Assembly: GCF_001484195.1 (NCBI RefSeq)
Contig: NZ_LLYW01000025.1
Coordinates: 22,450-86,449, forward strand
Direction of reading: 5' to 3'
Length of the DNA: 64,000 nucleotides
DNA from: Thermococcus celericrescens
GTDB lineage: Archaea > Methanobacteriota_B > Thermococci > Thermococcales > Thermococcaceae
In this document: piece after piece, positions 33,188 through 40,641 of the stretch
Numbering within the stretch: position 1 is the stretch's first letter
Layout: every line of letters begins with the position of its first letter
Notes under the pieces: generated by a model
What the model saw: only the letters and a program-made list of their open reading frames with translations
Databases searched by the model: none
Told to the model about the DNA's origin: nothing
Made by a program: the position numbers and the translations under genes

Positions 33188-34607
33188 CCCAGCTAGCCCT
33201 TAAGCGGGAAAGCAACACCCTTTTAAAGCCTAAGAACAATACCATACTTTGAAATGAAACGCTCAGTAACCATCAAACTCCAGCCGAGCAAAACCCAAGA
33301 GAAAATCCTCTTCGAGTTAGCTCAAGCCACCGCAGTAATCTGGAACAAACTCAACTACCAGCGTTTAAAACAATTCAAAGAATTCGGCAAGATTGATTTT
33401 AATGGAACAGAAAAGAAAGCTTATCACGAGTTCAAAAACTGGACTGGTGGTTCGACAGTCCAACAATTAGCCAGAAAAAACGCTGAAAGCTGGAGGAGCT
33501 TCTTCATACTCAACAAGAAGAAAAAGAGTGGAGAATTACCAGAATGGTTCAAGCCCAAACCGCCCGGCTTTGTTAGAGAAGAAAACGGTAAGAAAATTTT
33601 CATAATCCCCATCAGAAACGACCAGTACAGGATTGACGGGAATGTTATTGAACTGCGAAGACTTGGAAAGTTTGGGAGATTAAGAATTCAATTCAAGGGG
33701 AGAATTTACCTCAAGGGCAAGCAGGGGCGCTTAGAGATAACTTATGACGCCGTTAAACGCAAGTGGTATGCCCACGTTAGCTTCACCGTCGAGGAGAAAC
33801 TAATCAACGGCAAGTGGGTGAAAATTCCAAGGCAACCATTGGGAAACCTTTCAGCGGGAATTGATTTAGGAGTGAATAATTTAATGGCCGTTTACGTTGA
33901 GAACGGCGAAAGCTTCCTCGTGAACGGCAGGCCATTAAAGTCAATAGCCTTTTACTGGCGGAGGAGAATAGCCGATTATCAGTCCAAACTCAACAAGAGT
34001 GGTGCAAAGAAGAGTAAGAAGCTCAAAAGAATGCACGAGAAGGCTAAACTTCAGGCCAAACACTACATCAACACTGCCGTGAGACAAACCGTCGAGAGAC
34101 TCTACTGCCTCGGAGTCTCCAGAATTATCGTGGGTTACCCGAAGGGGATAGCCAGAAACTCTGATAATGGTAAAAAGCAGAATTTTCTCCTCTCCCACGT
34201 TTGGCGTTTCAATACCGTTATCAAACGGCTTATGGAAGTTGCTGAGGAGTATGGTATTCAGGTTTTGCTTGTTAATGAGGCTTTTACTTCTCAGTTTTGT
34301 CCCCTCTGCGGCCAACGCCATCCTAATGGAAGAATCTTTAGGGGTTTGTTTAAGTGCCGTGGAGAGGGCGTTGTCTTGAATGCGGATTTGGTTGGAGCGT
34401 TTAATATTTTGAGGAAGGTTGTGAAAACCATAACCCCACGCCTGCCGGGTTTAACGGGGGGTAGGGGTAATTGGGGGAAGACCCTCCCCGAGGGGTTCTC
34501 CGAACCCCCTTCAAAGGGGGTGATGAGGATTACCCCTCAAACCTCCTCGCCTTTGGTGTGGGGTTTCCTCGACGGAAACCCCGTCCTTTAAGGCGGGGAG
34601 GAGGTCA
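33188..34607 (+). mobile_element. IS200/IS605-family element with tnpB only, copy 2 (1420 bp)
   Basis: The same length and ends as copy 1: CCCAGCTAGCCC after host ACCA on the left, and a right end with hairpin CCCCGTCC-TTTA-AGGCGGGG then GGAGGTCA. A second small hairpin (TTTCC-TCGAC-GGAAA) lies just before it. There is no tnpA and no target duplication. It lies 62 bp after enolase and directly before a membrane-protein gene that lacks a start. Confidence 0.85.
33254..34591 (+). CDS. tnpB: TnpB (RNA-guided nuclease of an IS200/IS605 element), copy 2
   Basis: 445 aa, very similar to copy 1. RuvC-like residues are in SAGIDLGVNNL, VNEAFTSQF and NADLVGAFN. The ribbon reads CPLCG then FKCRGEG, again without the fourth Cys. 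The C-terminus runs eight residues farther than copy 1 (GFLDGNPVL) because the stop codon falls within the right-end hairpin. Guide RNA of this family is made from the 3' end of tnpB plus the right end, so the coding and non-coding functions overlap here. Confidence 0.9.
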   Translation: MKRSVTIKLQPSKTQEKILFELAQATAVIWNKLNYQRLKQFKEFGKIDFNGTEKKAYHEFKNWTGGSTVQQLARKNAESWRSFFILNKKKKSGELPEWFKPKPPGFVREENGKKIFIIPIRNDQYRIDGNVIELRRLGKFGRLRIQFKGRIYLKGKQGRLEITYDAVKRKWYAHVSFTVEEKLINGKWVKIPRQPLGNLSAGIDLGVNNLMAVYVENGESFLVNGRPLKSIAFYWRRRIADYQSKLNKSGAKKSKKLKRMHEKAKLQAKHYINTAVRQTVERLYCLGVSRIIVGYPKGIARNSDNGKKQNFLLSHVWRFNTVIKRLMEVAEEYGIQVLLVNEAFTSQFCPLCGQRHPNGRIFRGLFKCRGEGVVLNADLVGAFNILRKVVKTITPRLPGLTGGRGNWGKTLPEGFSEPPSKGVMRITPQTSSPLVWGFLDGNPVL

Positions 34608-35265
34608 TCCCGGGAAGCTCATAAAGCCCAGACCGCTCCTCATTCTGGCCGAGTTATTCCTCCTGCCCGCGGCGGTTCTGGCTTCGAAGTCCTACAACGC
34701 CTCGATAGCCTGCCTCGGCGTTTCCACAGTTCTGTACTACGTGGGCATGACCGAGCTCGTGCGGAAGAGGCTCGGAAGGTGGGCGGTGAAGAGGTTCACG
34801 ATAGCCTACCTTCTGAGGGCGTTCTCGTGGGTTCTCATGATAGCCTCGGCCTTCTACACGTACTCGGCGGTCATAGAGAACATCTTCCCATTCGGCCCAC
34901 CAGAGTTCGTGATAACATCCCTCGTTGCACTGATTGGAGCGATACTCAACTACATCGCTGTTGGGATAAGGAACAGCGTGCTCTGGAAAATTAAGGGACT
35001 GAAGATGAGCCTCTGGATGTCGAGGCTTAACTCAATCGTGCTGTTCCTCATGGCGGCGGTTCCGTTTCTGCCGGCGCTCGCCAACGCTGGAGAGGTAACC
35101 TGGCTTTTGGCAATCCTCGCAGCCCCTATACTCGGTTCCTTCACGGTCCTGGCGATACTCGGAAAGCTGTTCTATCTCAAGTTCCTCCTAACCTTCGAGG
35201 AAACAAAACCGTCCAGTCAGGGTTTTAAGCGGAAAGGCGGACTCCCGAGGCGGGAGGGGGATTAG
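34608..35265 (+). pseudogene. Membrane protein lacking its own start, next to IS copy 2
   Basis: About 219 codons from the IS boundary (PGKLIKPRPLLILAELFLL) with six or seven helices and a C-terminal hydrophilic tail. No ATG, GTG or TTG lies between the IS end and the first helix, and joining across the IS leads to an in-frame TGA, so the 5' end is missing or altered. A GTG inside the IS right end is in frame and could provide a fused start. The tail (TKPSSQGFKRKGGLPRREGD) is encoded by a short hairpin sequence and looks added. No family is recognised. Confidence 0.55.
35216..35262 (+). repeat. Small hairpin sequence forming the tail of the membrane-protein gene
   Basis: CTCCCG-AGG-CGGGAG (about 35249-35263) is a perfect stem with a 3-base loop, preceded by a smaller inverted repeat (AAACC and GGTTT). 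It encodes an odd basic C-terminus and may be part of the same hairpin-rich material found 100 bp downstream. Confidence 0.35.
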
Positions 35266-35293
35266 GCGGGAAACTCAAAAGCAACCCCCTCTG

Positions 35294-35582
35294 AGGTGAT
35301 TTAAATGGCAGAACGAAAAAAACTCAAAATCTACATTCCCGGCATCAAATTCCCCTCGCAGGACCGGGGGGTTTCACCCCCCACGTCCTTGCCAACCCCC
35401 TCCCCCCGAACGTGGGGCTTTGCCCCACATGAATCGGGAAACTACGTTTCCCAAACCCTTCATTCTCCTTTAAACACCGGAGGGGGCTCTCGCCCCCTAC
35501 GACCCCCAAGTTCTGCAAGGTGGTTGAAATGGTAGAAAGAAAAAAGCTCAAGATCTACATTCCAGGCATCAAATTTCCCTCA
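35294..35582 (+). repeat. Hairpin-rich insertion flanked by a 65-bp duplication of a gene start
   Basis: 35294-35358 and 35518-35582 are about 86 percent identical copies of the ribosome site and first 18 codons of the radical SAM gene, 224 bp apart. Between them lie four stems with short loops: GGGGGG-TTTCA-CCCCCC (35366-35382), GTGGGGC-TTT-GCCCCAC (35412-35428), GGGAAAC-TAC-GTTTCCC (35436-35452) and AGGGGGC-TCTC-GCCCCCT (35481-35498). Most differences between the copies are synonymous. Confidence 0.8.
35305..35535 (+). CDS. 76-codon frame over the hairpin-rich insertion before the radical SAM gene, probably not functional
   Basis: It opens with a near copy of the radical SAM N-terminus (MAERKKLKIYIPGIKFPS) and then reads through Pro/Ser-rich hairpin sequence. 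It stops on TAG at 35533-35535, overlapping the true start ATG 35529. It has its own GAGGTGAT ribosome site. The product would be the first 18 residues of the enzyme plus junk. The coupling of its stop to the next start may keep the downstream gene translated. Confidence 0.35.
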   Translation: MAERKKLKIYIPGIKFPSQDRGVSPPTSLPTPSPRTWGFAPHESGNYVSQTLHSPLNTGGGSRPLRPPSSARWLKW

Positions 35583-36365
35583 ATCTCGCTCACGGGAAAC
35601 TACTGCTCGCTGAACTGTGCCCACTGCGGGAGACACTACCTGGAGGGCATGAGAAAGCCCACGAGGAGAGAGCTGGTTGATTACTGCGCCGGGCTCGAGA
35701 GGGAGGGCTACACAGGCTGCCTGCTGAGCGGTGGAATGGATTCGAGGCTCAAGGTTCCCATTGACAGGTACGCGGCTGAAATCAGGGAGATAAAGCGAAG
35801 AACGAGCCTCAAGCTCAACGCCCACGTGGGATTCATAGACGAAAACGATTTGGAGTGGGTCAAATACGTTGATGTGGTCTCCCTCGACTTCGTGGGCGAT
35901 GACGACGTGATAAGGCGCGTTTACGGGATAGACAAAACCGTTGAGGACTACCTGAGAATCCTGGACCTGCTCACGGGGGCAGGCGTCAGGGTGGCGCCCC
36001 ACATAACCATCGGGCTGGATTTCGGCAGAATCGACTGGGAGTACCGGGCGATAGACCTGCTGACGGAGTACCCGATAGACGTCCTCGTGCTGGACGTGCT
36101 CATCCCGACCAAGGGGACGGGGATGGAGAGTGTTCCAAAGCCGTCAGTGGAGGAGAGCCTGAGGGTGGTTGAATACGCACGCGAGCGCTTTGACGGGGAG
36201 ATAAGCATAGGCTGCATGCGTCCGCTGGGCAGGTGGCGGGTTGACTTCGACAGGGGGGCGATTTTAGCCGGCATAAACCGGCTGACGAATCCGCCTAGAA
36301 AAGTTATCGAATGGGCAAAAAGTGTGAGGGACGTCGAGATAATCTACGAGTGCTGCGTTATGTGA
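35529..36365 (+). CDS. Radical SAM protein, probable archaeal lipoate synthase component (LipS)
   Basis: 278 aa. The cluster motif is YCSLNCAHC (C-x3-C-x2-C), followed by CLLSGGMDSR and NAHVGFIDE, and the protein ends YECCVM. The enzyme would cleave S-adenosylmethionine through a [4Fe-4S] cluster. Two proteins of this type, LipS1 and LipS2, make lipoate together in T. kodakarensis, and the neighbourhood near enolase fits one of them as I recall (TK2109). Only one is in this window. The start ATG 35529 lies in the right-hand copy of a duplicated start region. Confidence 0.7.
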   Translation: MVERKKLKIYIPGIKFPSISLTGNYCSLNCAHCGRHYLEGMRKPTRRELVDYCAGLEREGYTGCLLSGGMDSRLKVPIDRYAAEIREIKRRTSLKLNAHVGFIDENDLEWVKYVDVVSLDFVGDDDVIRRVYGIDKTVEDYLRILDLLTGAGVRVAPHITIGLDFGRIDWEYRAIDLLTEYPIDVLVLDVLIPTKGTGMESVPKPSVEESLRVVEYARERFDGEISIGCMRPLGRWRVDFDRGAILAGINRLTNPPRKVIEWAKSVRDVEIIYECCVM

Positions 36366-36443
36366 AGAAGGCACGCGTCGGGCTCACCATTCCTCGCATC
36401 ATCATAAATCAGAAAGGAGAACGCCGATCATCGCCCGATAAGA

Positions 36444-36896
36444 CTAAAGCTCCTCCTTGACGGTCACAAATGACACCATCGTAACCGTCTGGCCAACCCC
36501 TTTTATCTCCCTGAGCCTGTCCACGACTATCCTTCCAACGGCCTCCGAGCTCGGGGCGCGCACCTTTATGAGCAGGTCCCACTCACCGGCTATTATGTGG
36601 ACTTCGTAGACTCCCTCAAGAGCCGCTATCCTCTCCGCCACCTCGCGCTGGCTTAAGCCGGAGTCCGGTTCGTAGCGGGCGAGGATGAATGCGGTGGTCC
36701 CGAGGTCGAGCTTTTTGTAGTCAGGCTTGACGGTGAACTTCTCGATGACGCCGTCCTCGACCAGCTTTTTGATGCGGTAGTGGACGGTGGTTCGGGGTAT
36801 GCCGAGCTTCTTGCTGAGCGAGGCTATGTTCTCCCTCGCGTTCTCCTTGAGTTCCTTCAACAGCCTTAAATCGGTGGCATCAAGAGTGTTTACCAT
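36444..36896 (-). CDS. Lrp/AsnC-family transcriptional regulator
   Basis: 150 aa. N-terminal helix-turn-helix (LDATDLRLLKELKENAREN, LSKKLGIPRTTVHYRIKKL) and a C-terminal RAM/ligand domain (VYEVHIIAGEWDLLIKVRAP). It is a typical feast/famine regulator that forms octamers and senses an amino acid or similar ligand. I start at ATG 36896 with GGGGGT five bases upstream; the first ATG at 36914 would be in that site. The target is unknown. Confidence 0.85.
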   Translation of the reverse strand: MVNTLDATDLRLLKELKENARENIASLSKKLGIPRTTVHYRIKKLVEDGVIEKFTVKPDYKKLDLGTTAFILARYEPDSGLSQREVAERIAALEGVYEVHIIAGEWDLLIKVRAPSSEAVGRIVVDRLREIKGVGQTVTMVSFVTVKEEL

Positions 36897-36951
36897 CGCA
36901 ACCCCCTTCGTCATTCATTCAATTATTACTGTTAACTTTGGAACATGAGGC

Positions 36952-37506
36952 TTATTTAAGGTTTTCCTTTAGCCACTCTGAGAAGGCTTTTAAAGCCCTT
37001 CCACGATGTGATATACTGTTCTTCTCATCCGTTGTCATTTCGGCAAAAGTTCTGTCGAATCCCCGAGGCATGAATATCGGGTCAAAGCCGAAGCCGCCGG
37101 TCCCGCGCTTCTCCCTGGTTATCTCCCCATCGACACGGCCCGTGAACAGGTGAACCTCACCGTCCCAGTAGGCTATCACGCTCCTGAAGTGTGCTTTTCT
37201 GTCCTCAACGCCCGCCATAAGCCGGAGGATGCCGTCTATTCCCAGGGTCCTGTAAACGTAGGCCGAGTACACACCCGGGAAGCCCTTAAGGGCGTCGATG
37301 AACAGTCCGGAATCATCTAAGAAGAACGGGCCGTCTATCCTCCCGGCGAGCCACCGGAGGCCGTACTCCGCCACCTCCTCGAGTGTATCCGCCTGTATCT
37401 CTGGGTATTCAAACCGGAGCTGGTAGACCTCAACGCCGAGGGGCTCGAAGTACTTCCTCGCCTCCTCAACCTTTCCGGGGTTAGAAGTGATAAAAGCCAG
37501 CCTCAT
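36952..37506 (-). CDS. XTP/dITP diphosphatase (RdgB/HAM1 family)
   Basis: 184 aa, close to the family norm. It hydrolyses non-canonical purine triphosphates (XTP, ITP, dITP) to monophosphates, which cleans the nucleotide pool. Motifs are [12 protein letters not shown] at the N-terminus, [13 protein letters not shown] with the catalytic Asp, [14 protein letters not shown], and [11 protein letters not shown]. The gene lies just upstream of, and separate from, the Lrp regulator gene. Confidence 0.93.
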   Translation of the reverse strand: MRLAFITSNPGKVEEARKYFEPLGVEVYQLRFEYPEIQADTLEEVAEYGLRWLAGRIDGPFFLDDSGLFIDALKGFPGVYSAYVYRTLGIDGILRLMAGVEDRKAHFRSVIAYWDGEVHLFTGRVDGEITREKRGTGGFGFDPIFMPRGFDRTFAEMTTDEKNSISHRGRALKAFSEWLKENLK

Positions 37507-37557
37507 ACCATCACCGAAGGAGAAGGGGGAAGGTGGGTAAAAAAGGTTGCCGGTTCT

Positions 37558-38046
37558 TCAGTCGATCCGGTAGCCTATCTTCTCCACGAGCTCCCTGCGC
37601 TCCCTCTTGAGCTCCTCGTCCTCTATCCTGTTGGCGGCCTTGCCGTCCACGACTCCCAGGACGCTCCGTCCCAGATCCGTCTCGGCTACAATGACCTGGA
37701 GTGGGTTCTCACTGGCCCCGTAGACCATAACCACCGCGGGGTGGTTCTTGACGGCGTTGAGAACGTTTATCGGGAAAGCGTTGCGCATGAGCACGACGAA
37801 GACGTGGCCCGCCCCAATCTTGAGGGCGTTCTTTGCCGCGAGCTTCTCCAGCTCCTCGTCGTTGCCGCTGAAGCGCGTCAGCTGGGGCTTCGCCTCGTTC
37901 ATTGCAATCCCGAACTTTATGCCCGGAACCGTCGTCAGAAGGGTCTTGGCGAGGTCATCCACGGTGAATATGGAGAAGTTGCCCTGCCCGATTATGGCCT
38001 CGACGCCCTCCGGCTTTTCGATGTCAACGACCTCTATCTTTACCAT
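37558..38046 (-). CDS. Adenosine-specific kinase (PF04008 family)
   Basis: 162 aa. The family, known from archaeal structures, is a small alpha/beta protein thought to bind adenosine or phosphorylate it. Text such as VEAIIGQGNFSIFTVDDLAK, MNEAKPQLTRFSGND, GHVFVVLMRNAFPINVLNAV and RSVLGVVDGKA is characteristic. I start at ATG 38046 because GGTGGTGACC precedes it; ATG 38055 overlaps that site. It faces the regulator at 38117 across a 70-bp shared promoter region. Confidence 0.8.
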   Translation of the reverse strand: MVKIEVVDIEKPEGVEAIIGQGNFSIFTVDDLAKTLLTTVPGIKFGIAMNEAKPQLTRFSGNDEELEKLAAKNALKIGAGHVFVVLMRNAFPINVLNAVKNHPAVVMVYGASENPLQVIVAETDLGRSVLGVVDGKAANRIEDEELKRERRELVEKIGYRID

Positions 38047-38116
38047 GGTCACCACCGGAAGGATTTAATATCCCGACCGATATAACCTTTTCTCGTCCGA
38101 TGAAATGGTGAGTAAA

Positions 38117-39034
38117 ATGACCGAACCGGTCATGTCCGAGCTGGAGTTCCTGGTTGAAATCCTCGACAGGTACCCCATGGAGAGTCTGAAAAAGATAGCC
38201 AAGAGTGAGGGAATAGATTACTACCGGCTCAAGAGGCTCTACGACAAGTATTACGGGAAATACCTGACCGTGAGCGCTTCTTACAACGTGAAAAAGATCG
38301 GACTGAGAAGCTTCATAACGTTTCTGAGCGTGCCGTCGGACAAGATAATGGAAGTCGCGTACCGGCTCATGAAAAACCCCTTCGTAAGCTACGCAAATCC
38401 AGCCTTCGGATTCAAGAACGGCTTCTCCATCGTGTTCCACATTCCCGACAAGCAGAGGAAGCTCATTGGGGAGATGCTCTCAAAGTACTCGGACGATTAC
38501 GAGTACTACGAGGTGAGGGTGTATCCCTACAGCGGCGACGACAACTTTGGGGACTGGTACCTAAGCCACGATTACGCGGTTCTTATGGACATCCTCAAGT
38601 GGGACGCCCGAACCCCCATAACAGAGATAGCCCGAAGGCTGGGGAAGAGCCGTCCGACAATCAGGTATATGATAAACAGGCTCCAGGACGAAGGGATCAT
38701 CAGGCGGTTCGTCCCCCTGGTAGACGTGAACGTTCACGACAGGGCCGTTATAGGGCTGGCGAAGGACCTCGATGAAACCATCCTTGAGAAGTTCAAGGAG
38801 TACGAGATAACGGTCGGAGTCCTGCCCGGCTACGGATACCTGCTTGAATGGTTCTTCTCATCAAAGGAAGACATGGGAAGCAAGATACTGGAGTTCAGCG
38901 GCTACGTGGAGAAGCTCCTCATCGAGTACATCGACCCCATTTTCAAGGAACTCAACGACAACAACCTGAGGGACAGGTATTCAAGAATGATTAAAGAAGA
39001 CGGGAGCGGATACCGCTCCATCCTGGAATTCTGA
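38117..39034 (+). CDS. Two-domain winged-helix regulator (Lrp-like)
   Basis: 305 aa. An N-terminal helix-turn-helix-like part (LKKIAKSEGIDYYRLKRLYD) is followed by about 100 residues of unknown type, then an AsnC-type HTH (DARTPITEIARRLGKSRPTI, RYMINRLQDEGIIRR) and a C-terminal domain. No Lrp ligand domain of standard form is seen. A GGTGAG site is five bases before ATG 38117. An imperfect inverted repeat (ATATC and GATAT, near 38069-38084) in the divergent promoter could be its operator. The target is unknown. Confidence 0.7.
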   Translation: MTEPVMSELEFLVEILDRYPMESLKKIAKSEGIDYYRLKRLYDKYYGKYLTVSASYNVKKIGLRSFITFLSVPSDKIMEVAYRLMKNPFVSYANPAFGFKNGFSIVFHIPDKQRKLIGEMLSKYSDDYEYYEVRVYPYSGDDNFGDWYLSHDYAVLMDILKWDARTPITEIARRLGKSRPTIRYMINRLQDEGIIRRFVPLVDVNVHDRAVIGLAKDLDETILEKFKEYEITVGVLPGYGYLLEWFFSSKEDMGSKILEFSGYVEKLLIEYIDPIFKELNDNNLRDRYSRMIKEDGSGYRSILEF

Positions 39035-39047
39035 CCTTTTTCTTTTG

Positions 39048-39080
39048 CAAGCCTCGCCCTTCACGGCCGGGAGGAGGTCA
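39048..39080 (+). repeat. Solo right end of the tnpB-type IS element (33 bp)
   Basis: It reads CAAGCCTCGCCC, a short loop, then GGGAGGAGGTCA, and aligns with the right ends of both IS copies. A 33-bp sequence with 29 identical bases lies at 55897-55929. It sits in the gap between two convergent genes, with GGTCAGAGG following. No tnpB or left end is present. Confidence 0.6.
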
Positions 39081-39082
39081 GG

Positions 39083-40015
39083 TCAGAGGACTATCTGGCA
39101 GTACTCTATGCCGTCTATCTCGCCAGTGGCCTGATACTCGAGGGCCCTGCAGTCGTGGCAGATGTATTTGAACGGGCACGTACTGCAGGCCTCGATCTTA
39201 TCTTTTGTCATCCTCCAGAACTCCTTGAGGAACCTCCTCCGGAGCATCTTCTTAATCCCAACCTCCTTGGCATCCGCCACCACGTTATTCCTGAGTAGTG
39301 GGCAGGGAAGGGCGTAGCCGTCGGCCGTTATAGCAAGGGTCCCCGCCAGGCAGTCGTGGTATCTCTCGGTGGTCGGGTTGAGTATGCGCCTCAGCTCAAT
39401 GACGTTGAAGTCGAGCTTCCTCGCGGAGCCGGGATAAAGAACGTCTATGTAAATCTCCCCCGGGAAGGTAGTCCTGAGGCCCCTAAGCTCGTCCAGGTCG
39501 GAACCTTTGATTATCACCAGGGCACCGTGAAGCCAGTCCAGAGCCTCAAGCCGCCGGATGTTCTCCGGGGAGTACTCGAGCTCAGCGATGAAACGGACGC
39601 CGTCTACAGGCTTTACCTCGTCCAGGTCATCGAGAAGAACCACAGCGTAGACCTCAGGAACACCTATCTCCACGGCGTACGCGGCCGTTGAAAGGAGGTG
39701 CCCGATGCTGTCGTAGTTGGTTAGCCAGAGTTCACTTCCACCAGCCTCCAGAAACTCCCTGATAAGCTCCCTAATGCGCTCAACGCTCAGGGGATCTCGG
39801 CGGAGGATAAAAGAGTTGTTCCCAATGCACCCAATCGAGCGAGGAATCCCGGTCAGTTCGGAGAACCTACCCCTACCCGCACCAAGCTGGAGTATGAGCC
39901 TCTCGAGTCCGCCGTTGTGGCGCCTGTTGCTCCAGGGGGGCTTTGCCACCGACGTTACCCTGGGGGGGAGGTCTATACCAAAGGAATGAGCGGTATCATA
40001 AGCCACCTTCTCCAT
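39083..40015 (-). CDS. SPASM-domain-like protein without a radical SAM motif
   Basis: 310 aa. The C-terminus has a SPASM-like cluster ligand pattern: ALPCPLLRN, then ACSTCPFKYICHDCRALE, which would hold an auxiliary [4Fe-4S] cluster. The usual CxxxCxxC of a radical SAM core is absent, with only a lone Cys in SIGCIGNN at the expected place. It may be a degenerate member or a partner of a complete enzyme. It has a strong TATA box (GTATATATAC, 40048-40057) on the minus strand. Confidence 0.65.
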   Translation of the reverse strand: MEKVAYDTAHSFGIDLPPRVTSVAKPPWSNRRHNGGLERLILQLGAGRGRFSELTGIPRSIGCIGNNSFILRRDPLSVERIRELIREFLEAGGSELWLTNYDSIGHLLSTAAYAVEIGVPEVYAVVLLDDLDEVKPVDGVRFIAELEYSPENIRRLEALDWLHGALVIIKGSDLDELRGLRTTFPGEIYIDVLYPGSARKLDFNVIELRRILNPTTERYHDCLAGTLAITADGYALPCPLLRNNVVADAKEVGIKKMLRRRFLKEFWRMTKDKIEACSTCPFKYICHDCRALEYQATGEIDGIEYCQIVL

Positions 40016-40047
40016 CGAACATCACCACTGGGAGAATAGGGGGAATC

Positions 40048-40057
40048 GTATATATAC
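40048..40057 (-). promoter_or_regulatory. TATA box of the SPASM gene
   Basis: GTATATATAC is a strong box A about 33 bp upstream of ATG 40015. GGTGAT serves as the ribosome site. Confidence 0.6.
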
Positions 40058-40112
40058 TTTTTCTATTCCGATTTTGCATACCACTAAGAGTAGTCTGCAA
40101 AAAATGGAAAAT

Positions 40113-40547
40113 TCACGATCGCTTCAGGGGAACCGTCCTGTCCCCCTCTATCCAGAACTCGCCCTCGTCGGTCACCTCCCTCTTCCACACGGGCACGCGT
40201 TTCTTCACCTCGTCTATGGCCCATTCACACGCTTCAAATGCCTCTTTCCTGTGTCTCCCGCTGGCTATGATGAGTATCGTATCCTGACCGACCTCCAGCT
40301 CCCCGTAGCGGTGCCATATGAGCATGTCAAGGATGGGGAACCTCTCAAGGGCCTCCTTTCTTATCCGCTCCATCTCCGCCTCCGCCATCTCCGGATAGGC
40401 CTCGTATACAAGCTTCCTGACGCGTCTCCCGTGGTTTTCATTCCGCACCTTGCCCAGGAAAAACACGTAGCCACCTGCCTCGGGAACGAGCAGGTATCCC
40501 AGTGCCTCATTCAGGTCGAAGGGTTCCTTCGTGAGCCTCACCTTCAT
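40113..40547 (-). CDS. moaE: Molybdopterin synthase catalytic subunit MoaE
   Basis: 144 aa. It transfers sulfur from the MoaD thiocarboxylate to precursor Z, giving molybdopterin, needed here for the tungstopterin enzymes of Thermococcales. Motifs include GGYVFFLGKVRNENHGRRV, YEAYPEMAE, WHRYGELEVGQDTILI, SGRHRKEAFEACEW and VPVWKREV. I start at ATG 40547 after GAGGGGGATATGC; upstream codons overlap the divergent lipoprotein promoter. MoaD and a MoeB homologue lie 1.4 kb away. Confidence 0.93.
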   Translation of the reverse strand: MKVRLTKEPFDLNEALGYLLVPEAGGYVFFLGKVRNENHGRRVRKLVYEAYPEMAEAEMERIRKEALERFPILDMLIWHRYGELEVGQDTILIIASGRHRKEAFEACEWAIDEVKKRVPVWKREVTDEGEFWIEGDRTVPLKRS

Positions 40548-40641
40548 GCATATCCCCCTCGGGTATAAGGCAGTGGAGATTAAAAACCGCGCGGTGGAAA
40601 GGTTTAAGTGGTTCCGACCGCAGCCTCTCCAGGTGGATGAG

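Noticed and set aside
34471..34607. Start of the membrane-protein gene inside tnpB
   Set aside because: Those codons are the overlapping frame of tnpB and the IS right end, not a conserved N-terminus. A fused start remains possible and is noted separately.
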